Source: Amanita rubescens
Taxonomy: Eukaryota > Basidiomycota > Agaricomycetes > Agaricales > Amanitaceae
DNA: 64,000 nucleotides
Assembly: GCA_015039365.1 (NCBI GenBank)
Contig: WION01000006.1
Coordinates: 806,001-870,000 of the forward strand
Reading direction: 5' to 3'
Shown: in pieces, positions 21,701 through 32,873 of the stretch
Layout: every line of letters begins with the position of its first letter
Position numbering within the stretch: position 1 is the stretch's first letter
Made by a program: the position numbers and the translations under genes
Notes under the pieces: generated by a model
The model's input: only the letters and a program-made list of their open reading frames with translations
Told to the model about the DNA's origin: nothing
The model's database searches: none

Positions 21701-23519
21701 CGGAAATGCCAATTCATCTGTCGCCTTCTCTCATGACGGCGTGCGCATCGTCTCTGGCTCATATGACGGCTCAGTGCGTGTGTGGGATGCCTCGACTGGG
21801 GCTGAGCTGAAGGTGCTCAACGGCCACACCGGGATAGTCTCTTCCGTCGCCTTCTCCCCTGATGGCACGCGCATCGTCTCGAGCTCATATGACGAGTCAG
21901 TGCGAGTGTGGGATGCCTCGACTGGGGCTGAGCTGAAGGTGCTCAATGGCCACACCGAGCGTATCTTTTCCGTCGCCTTCTCCCCTGATGGCATGCGCAT
22001 CGTCTCTGGCTCATATGACCATTCAGTGCGGGTGTGGGATGCCTCGACTGGGGCTGAGCTGAAGGTGCTCTATGGCCACACTGGGCCCGTCTTTTCCATC
22101 GACTTCTCCCCTGATAGCACGCGCATCGTCTCTGGCTCAGGCGACAACTCAGTGCGGGTGTGGGATACTTCGACTGGAGCTGAGTTGAAGGTGCTCAATG
22201 GCCGCATCAGGGGCGTCTATTCTGTCGCCTTTTCCCCTGATGGTACACGCATTGTCTCTGGCTCAGATGACAGGTCAGTGCGGGTGTGGGATGCCTCAAC
22301 TGCGGCTGAGCTGAAGGTGTTTAATGGCCACACCGACACCGTCAATTCCATTGCCTTCTCCCCTGATGGCACGTACATTGTCTCCGGCTCAGATGACTGC
22401 TCAGCCCGGGTGTGGAATGCCTCGACTGGGAGTGAGCTGAAGGTCCTCAATGGCCACACCGAGCACACCTTTTCCGTCGCCTTCTCCCCTGATGGCACGC
22501 GCATTGTCTCCGGCTCATATGATAAGTCAGTGCGAGTGTGGGATGCCTCGATTGGGGCTGAGCTGAAGGTCCTCAATGGCCACACCAGGCCTGTCTTATC
22601 CGTCGCCTTCTCCCCTGATGGCACGCACATCGTCTCTGGCTCATCTGACAAGTCAGTGCGGGTGTGGGATGCCTCGACTGGAGCTGAGCTGAAGGTGCTC
22701 AATGACCACACCAGGTTCATCTTATCCGTCGCCTTCTCTCCTGATGGCACGCACATCATCTCTGGCTCATCCGACAAGTCAGTGCGGGTGTGGGATGCCT
22801 CGACTGGGGCTCAGTTGAAGGTGCTTAATGGCCATACCGGGTCCTTTTCTTCCGTCGCCTTCTCCCCTGATGGCATGCGCATTGTCTCTGGCTCGTATGA
22901 TAACTCATTGCAGGTGTGGGACGCCTCGACTGGGGCTGAGTTGAAGGTGCTCAATGGCCACACCGAGCCTGTCAAGTCCCTCGCCTTCTCCCCTGATGGC
23001 ACATGCATTGTCTCTGGCTCAGACGACAACTCAGTGCGGGTGTGGGATGCCTCGACTGGGGCTGAGCTGAAGGTGCTCCATGACCAAACCGATTGTGTCT
23101 CTTCTGTTTCCTTCTCCCCTGACGGCACGCGCATCGTCTTTGGCTCAGACGACAACTCAGTGCGAGTGTGGGATGCCTCGACTGGGGCTGAGCTGAAGGT
23201 GCTCCATGGTCACACCGAGCGCGTATTTACCGTCGCCTTTTCCCCTGATGGCACGCGCATCGTCTCTGGCTCAGATGACAACTCAGTGCGGGTGTGGGAT
23301 GCCTCAACTGGGGCTGAACTGAAGGTGCTCCGTGGCCAAACCGATCGTGTCTCTTCCGTTTCCTTCTCCCCTGACGGCACGCGCATTGTCTCTGGCTCAT
23401 TTGACAACTCTATGTGGGTATGGGATGCCTCGACTGAGCCTGTACCAAATTTTCACACAGATTCGGTCAATTCCATTACCTCCCCAACTGATAGCACCTG
23501 CATTACCTTGGATGAATAA
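18706..23519 (+). CDS. NACHT-WD40 NLR-like receptor with MLKL/HeLo-like N-terminus
   Basis: Exons by consensus: 18706-18788, 18826-18923, 19034-19302, 19353-19483, 19534-19672, 19725-19781, 19829-21421, 21471-23519. A basic Ser/Lys-rich leader precedes a helical domain (about 19150-19820) whose pattern resembles the MLKL/HeLo-like four-helix bundle found on fungal cell-death proteins; this is inference. The NACHT ATPase follows, with Walker A GEAGSGKTT, Walker B LIVVDALDEIE and sensor-like FLVTSRPDPR. After an NLR helical region come fourteen WD40 repeats. The 49-nt intron at 21422-21470, with a CTAAC branch-like site, restores frame; without it the gene would be frameshifted. In fungi such NLRs act in non-self recognition and regulated cell death; here that is inferred from architecture. 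Confidence 0.85.
21700..23447 (+). repeat. Fourteen 126-bp WD40 repeats with high internal identity
   Basis: Tandem 126-bp units each encode a 42-residue WD40 blade of the form SVAFSPDGTRIVSGS, then D-x-SVRVWDAST, then GAELKVLNGHT. Units are nearly identical at DNA level except at a few codons. The residues that vary are the two or three before S-V-A-F, those following GHT, and the residues flanking the second conserved Asp (GSYDG, GSDDR, GSSDK). Fourteen blades would make two seven-bladed propellers. Unit 1 and unit 14 are the most divergent. Confidence 0.9.
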
Positions 23520-24477
23520 CCTGCAAAGTTGTGTCGTGCTTACCCTGCTTGGATTACTGATACCCAAACCCACTGGATCCTTTCGGTCCTTGACGATTAT
23601 CGGCTCATGTGGGTGCCACAGCTGGCTTATCCATACAGTATCATTATCATTTCCCGCAAAGGGTCCGCCTTTATTAACTTTCAAGATTGCATGATTGGTC
23701 ATGATTGGGCTGGTTGTTACAGAGCATTGTAGTTTGTAAACGTCCTGTATTTATGTGATAGCTCTACATTCAACTTTCGTTTGTGAATATGCCAGGTCGA
23801 GTTAAGCTACACTGCAACGACTGACTCTAGGAAATAAAACGAAAAAAAAAGTCGTAAAACCAATGTGTCTTTGTTTCTCATCTTCTTTCTGCGCTGGTCA
23901 AATCGATGGGCGACGGCGGGGCACCAAATTCGATGTCAAAAGCGGGAATGAAGAAAAAAGTCGTGTTTGCACATCTTCGCTTTCTTTAGCTTTGTTACCG
24001 CTAAACGTTGTAGATATCACTCCGGGTAATCATCATTAAGTCGACGTGGGCGACGGCGGAGTCGATGACGGAAACAATAGAAGTTGGTAACGAGATGGTC
24101 TGGAGCGTAGTGACCTGTCTAATTTATCTTGAATTCTTGACCTCTGGAGCTCCTGATTCATTGCTGGACAGATCATTCCACTGCGAAAGCTACTATTAGG
24201 ATCGGTTAACGGAGAGTGCACTAGTGAAAAATATGATTTATCGATGACTCGACGGCGTCGCTAACCTCTTTTAGGTCTTCTGGTGTCACGGCGCGGCAAT
24301 AGAAATGGCTTGGACGCGCGCCCTGGCCAGGCACGTCGTCCGATCGGGATGACGGGAGCTCGTTGGCTGTTCACGGTTCTTTTTTTTCTCTTCGTCTTTT
24401 TCCCCAGTTTCTTCTTACAATACCTTTACGACGCTCGTAGATAGTTCCCAGGGGAAAACGTGCACCCTTATCGTGGG
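23520..24477. other. Intergenic region without a supported gene
   Basis: Just under 1 kb between the NLR stop and the truncated RRP46 copy. It has a poly-A stretch near 23843 and only short open frames. The stretch near 24320-24355 (GACGCGCGCCCTGGCCAGGCACGTCG) loosely resembles the GC-rich hairpin at 42071. No gene was recognised. Confidence 0.5.
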
Positions 24478-24841
24478 CCCTGGGCTTAAGACCTCCGGGT
24501 CGACAACGACGTCTGTCGGTCTCTCTTCGACGGGCGAGCTTATCGTTGATCAAAGCGAAGATCAACTAATAAACCTGACTGCTTCGGGCTGCTTTGCTTT
24601 TTGCCGATCAAGATGCTCAATGTGTATGGTCAAGCTGGAAAAATGTTCCCGCTTCTAATCACGGATTGTTATCAATCAGGCCAGATAGCTGGCGTGCATG
24701 GAGGCTGGGACAAGATGAAGCGCCAGATCGTCAACACAGGTAAAAAGGAGCAAATTCGCATCCTTCTCCACCGATTAAACACGAAAAAGTACAAAAAGTA
24801 CATGCCATGGAATCTGAGGACGATGACAAGCTGGAAAGATA
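24478..24841 (+). pseudogene. Truncated RRP46 pseudogene (right block copy)
   Basis: Bases from about 24507 to 24841 match the 3' half of RRP46 (16532-16896), with SVGLSSTGELIVD still readable. It carries frameshifting deletions near 24597 and 24660-24715 and lacks the whole 5' half. The 27 bp before the junction (GGGCTTAAGACCTCCGGGTCGAC) match 15812-15834, which lies upstream of intact RRP46, so about 700 bp were deleted from this copy. Confidence 0.85.
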
Positions 24842-24859
24842 GTTGAACTTTCACCATTC

Positions 24860-27775
24860 TCATCGCTTCTTCGCTGGTGATCCCATAGCCTCCTCTCCTG
24901 CCTTTCTCTTCAATCCAAATGTAACCCTACTCCTCTCCTTCTCACCCACAGGTGTTCCAGCATGGGAGGCTGGCGCCTCAACTCCTGCCGCAGACGATAT
25001 CCTGGAGAATCCTGGCCTTGGTGCAGGTGATGCACCTGCGCTTCCGCCCGGTACAGGACTGCCTCCATTCGACAGCGGCTGCACTGGCACTGGTGTCATT
25101 CCACCCAGTGGCATGAACGCAGCGGCCTCCGCTGCCTTCTGTGCCGCGTGCTTACTTTCTTTCTTTTTCTTCTGTTTCTCCGTTTTGCCTTTTGCCAGCG
25201 GCTGAACATCTATATAGTCGCCATCTTGTGGAACAGCACTACATTGTGCATGAGATGTAGCTGAGTAGTATAAATGATAACACGTACCCTCTATTACCAA
25301 CGGACAATACAAAATGTGCTTGTCCCGTTTTTTCTTGTCTCTGCTGGAATGCCTTATTCATACTTAACGGGGTATCACCACTAGCCATTGAGAGTTGCTT
25401 CTTCTCCTCTGCAATCTTCTTCAGCCGTTTCTCCGTCTTCATCTTCCCCGATCCCTTTCCGTGGAACTTGTGCGACAATGCTTTCCACGCTTCTTTGGGC
25501 GTCAACTCCCGACCAAACTCATCGTAATAAACGATGTTGATATCAGGCTTGTAATTCTTAAATGCATCGAGGTTTTCACGGGCTTCATGCTGGTCTCGAA
25601 GCCGGTTCTCGTATTCCCGTTGAGCTTGGTCTTTATTGCCACCACGCGATTGCATTTTTTCCAAATCCCGCCGTGCTACCCTTCTCCGCTGTTCTGCCAG
25701 CCAAAGGTCACGTTGCAACTGAATTTTCTCTCGCTCCGTTTGGTTGGCAGAAGGAGCCGCAAGAATCCCTTGTTTCCGCAGGATATTAAGGGTCGATGCC
25801 ATGCCAGATCCGTATGTTTGCTCGGCTGATGTTCCAGTACCGTCCTCGCCACCATCTTGCGTCGCCGTTGTCGCTTCTTCTTCCTCCGTCTTCTTAATGG
25901 CACTTTCAAGTTCATTTAAGATAGCCATCTCATCGTCTTCGTCCTCCTCGTCTTTGACAACCACTTCACCTGCTTCCAGCTCCTCCACCACTTCATCTCC
26001 AGGCGCCATAGATGCATCCCGTGACATTGACCGTTGGTTCGCGTCTTCTTCCATGCCAGCTGTTTTCAATTCTTTCGGCTCGGGTTTAACCACGATGGGA
26101 ATAAGGCCGACAGAACGAACGAATTCCGAGGTATCATCAAACGTCAAGCCAGATTCGTACTCCTCTTCTTGGGCATCCTCCTCAACCTTGATACCATTCA
26201 TTGCCTCTTCCTCTTCTTGTGCCCGCTGCTCTGCAACTACATCTAGGGTCAGTAAAGTTTCTAGAAGTGTGGCTAGTCAACACGAACTCTTTTGCGCAAG
26301 TTGTTCTGGTGTCAACTTCTTTGTTTTATGTAGCTTTGCTCGTCGTGAACGCGTCAAAGCCGCTTGGAGTTCGTCGTCGTCCACGAAATTCACATTGAAG
26401 TCGCGCTCCCGTTCAACAGGAACGATTGGTTTCTCGTCGACATCCATTTCGTCCCCATTAGGCTTCTCATCCGACTCTGCAGGCATTCTGCGCGATGGAC
26501 GCTTCTTCTTAGTCTATAACATATTTAATTGGGAACGTACGAAAATGATAGAAACACACCTTAGGTTTTTTGAATCCGACATCACCTTCCTTCAGATAGT
26601 CAGATGATTCAACGTTCTCTATGAAGGGGGAGTCGTTAAAGTGATGGAATTGGGGTAGTGCAAATTATACTCACTGATATAGTCTATCGACAGGAGAGAC
26701 TTATTGACTGCTGCTGCTGCTTGTTGCATCTCTTCATCTTTCTTTACTTTGGTTGAAATGACGGAACCGCCTAATCTGAAGCCCTGCCAACGACATAAAA
26801 ACCACGGCGCGAAGAGAGAAGAGAACTTACGACTTCCCGAGTACCTTCCAAAAACTCGTCATACTTTGACAAAACTGTTCTCTTCATGCCTAGGTTCCCC
26901 TCAGCAAATTCCTCGTCATCGTAGCCAGTATAATCGCGTTTCTTAATCTTGAGTTCCTGGTTCTTTTTGTCTCTTTCTGCCTCTGCCATCTCAATATTAT
27001 GTAGCTCATCCTCTGTTCGTCCATAAGAAGATTATTAAGATGATGAAAGTTTTAACTTGCCTTCGTTATCCAGGATGCGGCTATCTTTCAGTGTAAGTAT
27101 TCGAGCGTCGCCTTCGTTCAGCTCGTCGAAGTCATGGCTAACCTTTAGCCCTTCAAGATCACCTATGCGAGAACCGTTAGCATAGACCGATCATCCGACT
27201 CGTAACGTGTTGCTCACGCTCAGTGTACTCTCGACCTTCAAACACCTTATCCATCTGCTCCAACTCCTCCTGACGCTTCTGAGCCAGCTCTTTTTCCCGC
27301 TTCTTGCTTCTTTTAAGCCATTTTAAGGCACTGCCGGCGTCGCCATCTGCATCACCAAGAGTCGCACCTTTAAGCGATGCGTTGAGTTCCCGGCGATTTC
27401 GCACCCTGAGAAAGTGGACGTGTGAGCATCATTGCTCTCTTTCTTCACAGTCAAAGACAAGTGGGCCTAAGACGCCCATAGGCGAAGATGGAAGTGACTG
27501 TGATTTGCGAGGAAGAAAGGTACTCACTTTGCAATGCCATCAGCAATACGCCTATAGAAAAACAGAAAACATTAGTCGCTACAAAGTGGAGGCTGATAGG
27601 TTCCATACTTTGTCTCCCGTTCCTTTGCTTCTGCCTCTCGATGATTGGCATAGTTTCGCGCAGCCTGCTGTTCTTTGTCATCTGCAGGAGCCTTGTCTTC
27701 TGTGAGAGGTTTGAGGCCAAGAGAGATACGAATCTTATTGGTCTCTTCAAGACTTATGCTCTCTTCCATCGACAT
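24860..27775 (-). CDS. SNU66: U4/U6.U5 tri-snRNP protein SNU66 / SART1
   Basis: Splicing factor of the tri-snRNP, needed for spliceosome assembly. The start at 27775 gives MSMEESISLEETNKIRISLG, the conserved N-terminal element. Then come REAEAKERE, RRELNASLKGATLGDAD, DFDELNEGDARILTLKD, YDEFLEG, FVDDDELQAAL, LTFDDTSEFVRSVGL, ILRKQGILA, DINIVYYDEFGRELTPKEAWK, LSHKFHGKGSGK and MASGDTPLSM, all in SART1 order. The C-terminus is basic (KQKKKKESK) and ends AKKR at 24860. At least seven introns are visible; the last joins 25288 to 25238. Acidic and basic low-complexity stretches match the family. It is intact in this block, whereas the copy at 16920-18535 is broken. Confidence 0.88.
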
Positions 27776-29401
27776 GATGAGCGGGGACAGAGAAACGAGT
27801 ACGGCGATTACGTGATGCAGTGTTCCGTATTTGGACATGTTGTGCAACAGTAGCATTCTTTCCTGTCAAGTCCGAGCCAGCAATGGCAAGCATAACTGGT
27901 CCCTTCAGGTCGACTTACCGTTACCTCGTGAGTTCATAAATGGATCAGAGATTGTGAGATAGAAATAACACGACAATCTAGCAACGTCAAGCCCATGAGA
28001 ATCCTGTTATTTTCTACTCTGTAATAATTGGTACAATTGGCCCAGTTTTGGTCGTCACGGTGCCTCCAATTCGCGAGAGATGGGGCTACAGACCTGCAGA
28101 GATGGTGCCGACGAGTTATCCCCGTACGCCAATTCTATGTTAGCTGCAATACCTGATTCTGACTGACGTTATGGTTCGTAGTTCCCAGGGGGCCACGGAC
28201 ACCTGTACAAGGCTATGAGGATGAGTAGAAAACCAATGGATTATTTCGCGCAATTATAGACGGCGTTGAACATGATTACCATGGATTCGTATCCTATACA
28301 CCGCGCCCGACCACTCCGGAGCGCACAATGTCAGAGAAGGTTTTAAGTAACCATAACCATTACCTCCGGAAGCATGAAAAAAGTAACGTACAACTTTCGA
28401 AGGCCAAAAGATGGATGAATGAGGCGACTCTCAGTCAACGCGCTCATTTCCAAATTCTAACTTGGGCGCGTTAAAAATGCAACAAGTATATATATGCGCG
28501 TATGCGTATACGTGGAACAAATATAGTGAGGCCATCAGAACTGGCACACTTAACCATGCTGCTATGGGCTTCGTCGCAGCGTGCCTCATATATCTTGCAA
28601 TATGACTTTCCGATTTAGATCTGCGAAAGTTATAATAATAATGATCAAATGATCAGCTAGCCATGAGAATGTTATTGAATTGAACATTACGGGACTCCGT
28701 ATGACCAGAGTGGTCGTTGTTCGTTCATCGTTAAACGTGTAAGGACTGCCGTATCCAGGAACTGTATTCAAGCTCATATGCTTATCTCATGGGAAATCGC
28801 TTCTAATGCCATCCTATTCTCGCAAAGAAACAAGTTTCGTCTTCCCGTCGACGGCGGATCTCCGAGTCGTAGATCCGAAACGGGCAATATGGCATCCCCT
28901 GTCCAATATGACAAACTTTCCATACGTTCAACGGCACTTGATTCCTCCGATGATATTGCCAGTAAAATCCCACTGACGGGCGCACATGGTGATTGAACTT
29001 AGATCACTGATCATAACTTACCGTTTTCGAACCTGGTCTTACCCAGGGCGTCCGTCCACAATCCATTATGGGCGACTTGAAGTACAAGAGGTCAGTTGTG
29101 AAGCGCCTGTGTCTGGATTGACGTTGATACCTATCGTCGAGGAAAGTCGACTCAGCTAGATCGGCCACAGACTGAAAAGAACGATCTATCATTGGACTTC
29201 ATCAATGGCACAATGAAGTTGAGATTCAAGAATGTAAGTGCCCATTATCTCCTTTCGTTCAATCTATGGCTTCCTTTAATAACACTGACACTTGATCAAT
29301 GTACCTATCATAACTAAACAATTCCAGATTCAAAATAAGCCCCGATATAAATGACATGAGGCCACTGCGGAGCTACTACTCACCGTCCCCCATTGTCTTC
29401 G
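27776..29401. other. Intergenic region without a supported gene
   Basis: About 1.6 kb between SNU66 and the aquaporin gene, which lie head to head, so both promoters should be here. A plus-strand frame at 28778-28996 (containing PVQYDKLSIRSTALDSSDD) and a short frame near 29070 could be leftover coding DNA or upstream exons. Neither has a recognised domain or a clear splice link to the aquaporin. Confidence 0.45.
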
Positions 29402-30909
29402 ATGTCTTCAACCCCTGTGGTGTACCGACGTGATGTTTTCAAACGTCCAAGGATATTTGAGATTTGGGAGCAGTACAGAAGTCGGCCTGGCGTGCACTAC
29501 GTCATGGAGCTCTTCGCTGAAGCAGTGAGTAAAAAAAATATCATTCCCGTATATGTTCATGGCCCAACAATAACCTCCCAGATGGGTGTCTTTTTCTACA
29601 CATACGCTGGTGAGAATTAGCCAACAAGGACCTGATTGTCATTATTGAGTATGCATGGAAAGGCGTCGGAGCTACTGCACCTTTTATCATCGGCAGCATC
29701 TTGAAGCAAGATGGTTTGAGCTGTAAGTATATCTTCATTTTGAACAGAACGATCAGCTTATCCCTTCGGCTAGCGGTATTCCAAATAGGCTGGGGTTATG
29801 CGATCGGCATTGTCCTGGCCCTGAGTATATGTGGTACAACATCAGGCGGCGGCCACATCAGTCCATGTATCACCATCGCCTTCACCATCTTCCGCGGTTT
29901 CCCACTGAAAAAAGTCCCAGGGTGAGTATCAAGGAGCGCATGACAGTTGCAGCCAATCAAATTCTTCCTTTGACAGATACATCATTGCCCAAATTTTCGG
30001 TGCATACGTCGCCTCGCTCCTCATATACCATCAATGGCGAGTCTTCATCCTCGAAGCCGAAACAGCTTTGAAGGTGGCTGGTGTGTACGATCAAATCCAA
30101 TTCACACCGAGTGGTACAGCAGGCATTTTCGCGCTGTATCTACCACCGGGGCAAACGTATGGTAGAGTTTTCCTCAACGAATTCGTGAACGTGAGTCCTC
30201 TTTTTAGCTGTCTTGGTGCTTGGATTCCTGAACGACTACCTAGTCTGCGCTGGTTGCTTTGGTTATCTGGGGTTCCTTGGATCCGACCAACCCTATTGTC
30301 CCTCCCCCACTCATACCATTTGTCATTGCGATCGCATAGTACGTCCCAAACTACTCGTTTTTCCAATCCTAGAAGTTGACCTTGTTAAAGTGCCGTGGTT
30401 ATTTGGGGTTTCGCTGTGCCCGCCAGTGAGTTGTATTCTTTGTGACAGATTCTGAGCCGTGTAAATTGAAATGAAAAACCCCAGTCGCACTTAATACCGC
30501 CCGTGATGTCGGTGCACGCCTTTTGGCAATAACGTACTGGGGAACAGCAGGTACGTCTCGGGTTTACGAGACTCGAGTTTCAGCTGTCGTTGACGTATGA
30601 TCCTCGTTAGCTGCCGGTGGACGATATGCTGCTATAGCCGCATTGACCAACATCCCTGCAACGTTATTCTCTATTTGCCTGTACGAATTCTTCTTCGCGG
30701 ATTCTGATAGAGGTCTGTCCTACCTTCCTTTCGTTCTTCTTTTGAGCTGAGAAAGTACTTCGTCAGTCGTCCCAAAGGCGCATGCAGAGTATGCGCGTGT
30801 CGTCAACAACCACAGACGATTTGGAAGTGGACATGCCAATGGTCAGGCGAACGTGCCTCAAGACAGCCCAAAGATATCAGTCTCGGAATACGAAGAGCCA
30901 CAAGTCTGA
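29402..30909 (+). CDS. Aquaporin/aquaglyceroporin-like channel with altered NPA boxes
   Basis: A multi-exon MIP-family membrane channel of about 300 aa. Frame and splice sites link MSSTPVVYRRDVFKRPR, a first helix (ELFAEA), GVGATAPFIIGSIL, WGYAIGIVLALSICGTTSGG, YIIAQIFGAYVASLLIY, NSALVALVIWGSLDPTNP, FVIAIAYAVVIWGFA and ITYWGTAAAGGRY to a hydrophilic tail ending EEPQV. The two half-helix boxes are recognisable by place, but the first reads Ser-Pro-Cys (GGHISPCIT) and the second Asn-Thr-Ala (ALNTARDVGAR) rather than Asn-Pro-Ala. Basidiomycete aquaglyceroporins often vary here; the solute is unknown. Exon joins at 30190/30244 and 30338/30375 were needed to keep frame. Confidence 0.75.
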
Positions 30910-31207
30910 TCAAGCAACATCTTACCTTATCATTTGGTGTACCGACGGTCTTCATGTGTAATATATGAGAGTTTCAAATGACGAATACGCTCCCCTTTAT
31001 ACCTTCGAAGAAAGCACGGTAGTAAGCACTTCGGGCTACGGCCGAGGTAACCGGTTATCGAATAGCCGGTTGCCGACTGACTGAGCTTGCGCTTAATCCC
31101 CATTCAGCACATGCAGCAAGATTTAAAAGCGCTGGCAATGGGAGTGTGAGTACTCAAGTCCTCAAATCCAACACACCCTATTCTTCTACCAAGCATAAAC
31201 TGCAACC

Positions 31208-32730
31208 ATGTCGCCGACACGCTACAAACGGGTCGTTCTAAACTCACGTCCCGTCGCTGATATTGAGCCGGATACATTCCGGGTAGAAACGTTATCTTTT
31301 GACGACACGCTAAAGCCTGGACATGGACAAGTGCTCGTCAAAGTTTTGTGGCTTTCCCTAGACCCTGCCATGCGTGGCTGGCTACGCGACGTGCGGAGTT
31401 ATTTACCCCCAGTCCAGATTGGTGCAGTACGTCGTTCGTGTTGGTTTGTCTTCCAAGACGAGGATTGAAATGTGGGATTATGATAGGTTATGCGAGCGCT
31501 TGGGCTAGGAATCGTCGTTGAGGCTGGACAGAATAGCAAGTTACGAAAAGGTGACAATGTCAGTGGAAGTTTTGGGATGACGGAGTATGCAGTGATGAAT
31601 GACGATGCTGTCGAAAAGTTGATGTACGTTCGTTTCGAATTTGTGATTGAAGGTTATGTTGACGACTTTTATAAGCGTCCCTCCAGGAGGCACTCTGCTG
31701 GATTATTTGAACACCCTCGGAATCTCAGGTATGCAAGCCTTTATCTCCACAGAAAAGTTACTGACGTCACTTGTTTAGGTCTGACGGCATACTTTGTCAG
31801 TAAACGATACGTCAAGTTGACCGTTTACGCTAACTGATCTGCTATTTAGGGCCTAAAAGATATTGGAAAGTTAAAAAAGGGCGAAACTTTAGTCGTTTCT
31901 GGCGCCGCAGGTTCCGTTGGTTCCCTTGTTTGTCAACTCGGAAAAGCAGCCGGTGCCAAGGTTTATGGCATCGCAGGCTCTCAAGACAAGTGCGATTGGC
32001 TCAAGGAAGAGCTTGGCATTGATGGCGCTTTCAATTACAAGAGTCCAACGTTCCGAGAGGACATCAAAAGCATTGGCTACCTCGATGTATATTTTGACAA
32101 TGTTGGAGGTCAGGTTTGGCATCTAACGTCAGGAGTAATCAACTGAATTTGTGTCATGGCAGGCGACATGTTAGATTTCATGTTGACGCGTCTGAATAAA
32201 GGTGCCAGAATACCATTATGTGGTGCGTCAGTCAGATTTTTTTTATTACGAGAAGGTCGCTCATGAGCGGATTAGGAGCTATTTCGACTTACAGTGCGTC
32301 AAAAAGGGATTAAAATCACCTTACTTTTTGGTAACGGTTTCTTAGACTCTACAAAGCCAAAGGGGCTACAAAACTATTCAAACCTCATCGGTCAGCGTGC
32401 TACTATACAAGGATTCATTGTGTACGTTAGGCAGTTCGATTACCAAACCTGCTTGACTGACGAAAAAATGTAGATTCGATTACGCCTCTAGATATGAGGA
32501 AGCCCGCCGGGAATTGGCGAAGGGGATCAGCAATGGATCCATAAAGAGAAAATTCCATATTGTAGAAGGTGGTGTGGAGCAAGCGCCTAGGGCACTGCCG
32601 ATGCTCTTCACTGGTGGAAACACGGGGAAACTGTAAGTGGTGAATCAACACTGACCTGAATATAGTTGTCTAATGAGCGTACAGTGTGGTGAAGGTGGCT
32701 GACGAGGAAAAGGTAGATAGTAAAATGTAG
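31208..32730 (+). CDS. NADP-dependent MDR oxidoreductase (prostaglandin-reductase/CurA-like)
   Basis: Zinc-independent medium-chain dehydrogenase/reductase of the leukotriene B4 dehydrogenase type, which reduces alpha,beta-unsaturated ketones with NADPH. Exon 1 ends GQVLVKVLWLSLDPAMRGW and PPVQIGA at 31426. The next gives VMRALGLGIVVEAG and GSFGMTEYAV. Later exons give GGTLLDYLNTLGISGLTAYFG, then the Rossmann nucleotide loop VVSGAAGSVGSLVCQLGKA, YFDNVGG, and a C-terminus with GFIVFDYASRYEEARREL. The last intron joins 32633 to 32686 and the gene ends at 32730. No catalytic-zinc Cys or structural-zinc loop is present, as expected for this subfamily. Splicing between 32100 and 32350 is only approximate. 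Confidence 0.8.
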
Positions 32731-32873
32731 CTATACTATTACTCAATTTGTGTGCGACGTGAGATGTCTGATTGCGTTGCATTGCGGAGAGGAGATAGAG
32801 GGGCGTAATCTCGATTGGGTAGCAACAGCGATGGTATTTAGCACGTGAAATCCGCTTTCGTGTCCTCCTCAAA

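Noticed and set aside
21731..23407. Four minus-strand frames with repeating PSGEKATE units
   Set aside because: They are antisense readings of the WD40 repeats and repeat only because the coding strand does.
21700..23447. Tandem array considered as satellite or CRISPR
   Set aside because: Units are 126 bp, coding, in frame and lack spacers; they are WD40 blades.
25744..26607. Plus-strand 287-codon frame, Ser-rich
   Set aside because: Antisense to the acidic and basic stretches of SNU66, which has conserved motifs on the minus strand.
28778..28996. Possible upstream exon of the aquaporin
   Set aside because: No splice pairing keeps frame with the exon at 29402 and the sequence has no known aquaporin N-terminal feature.
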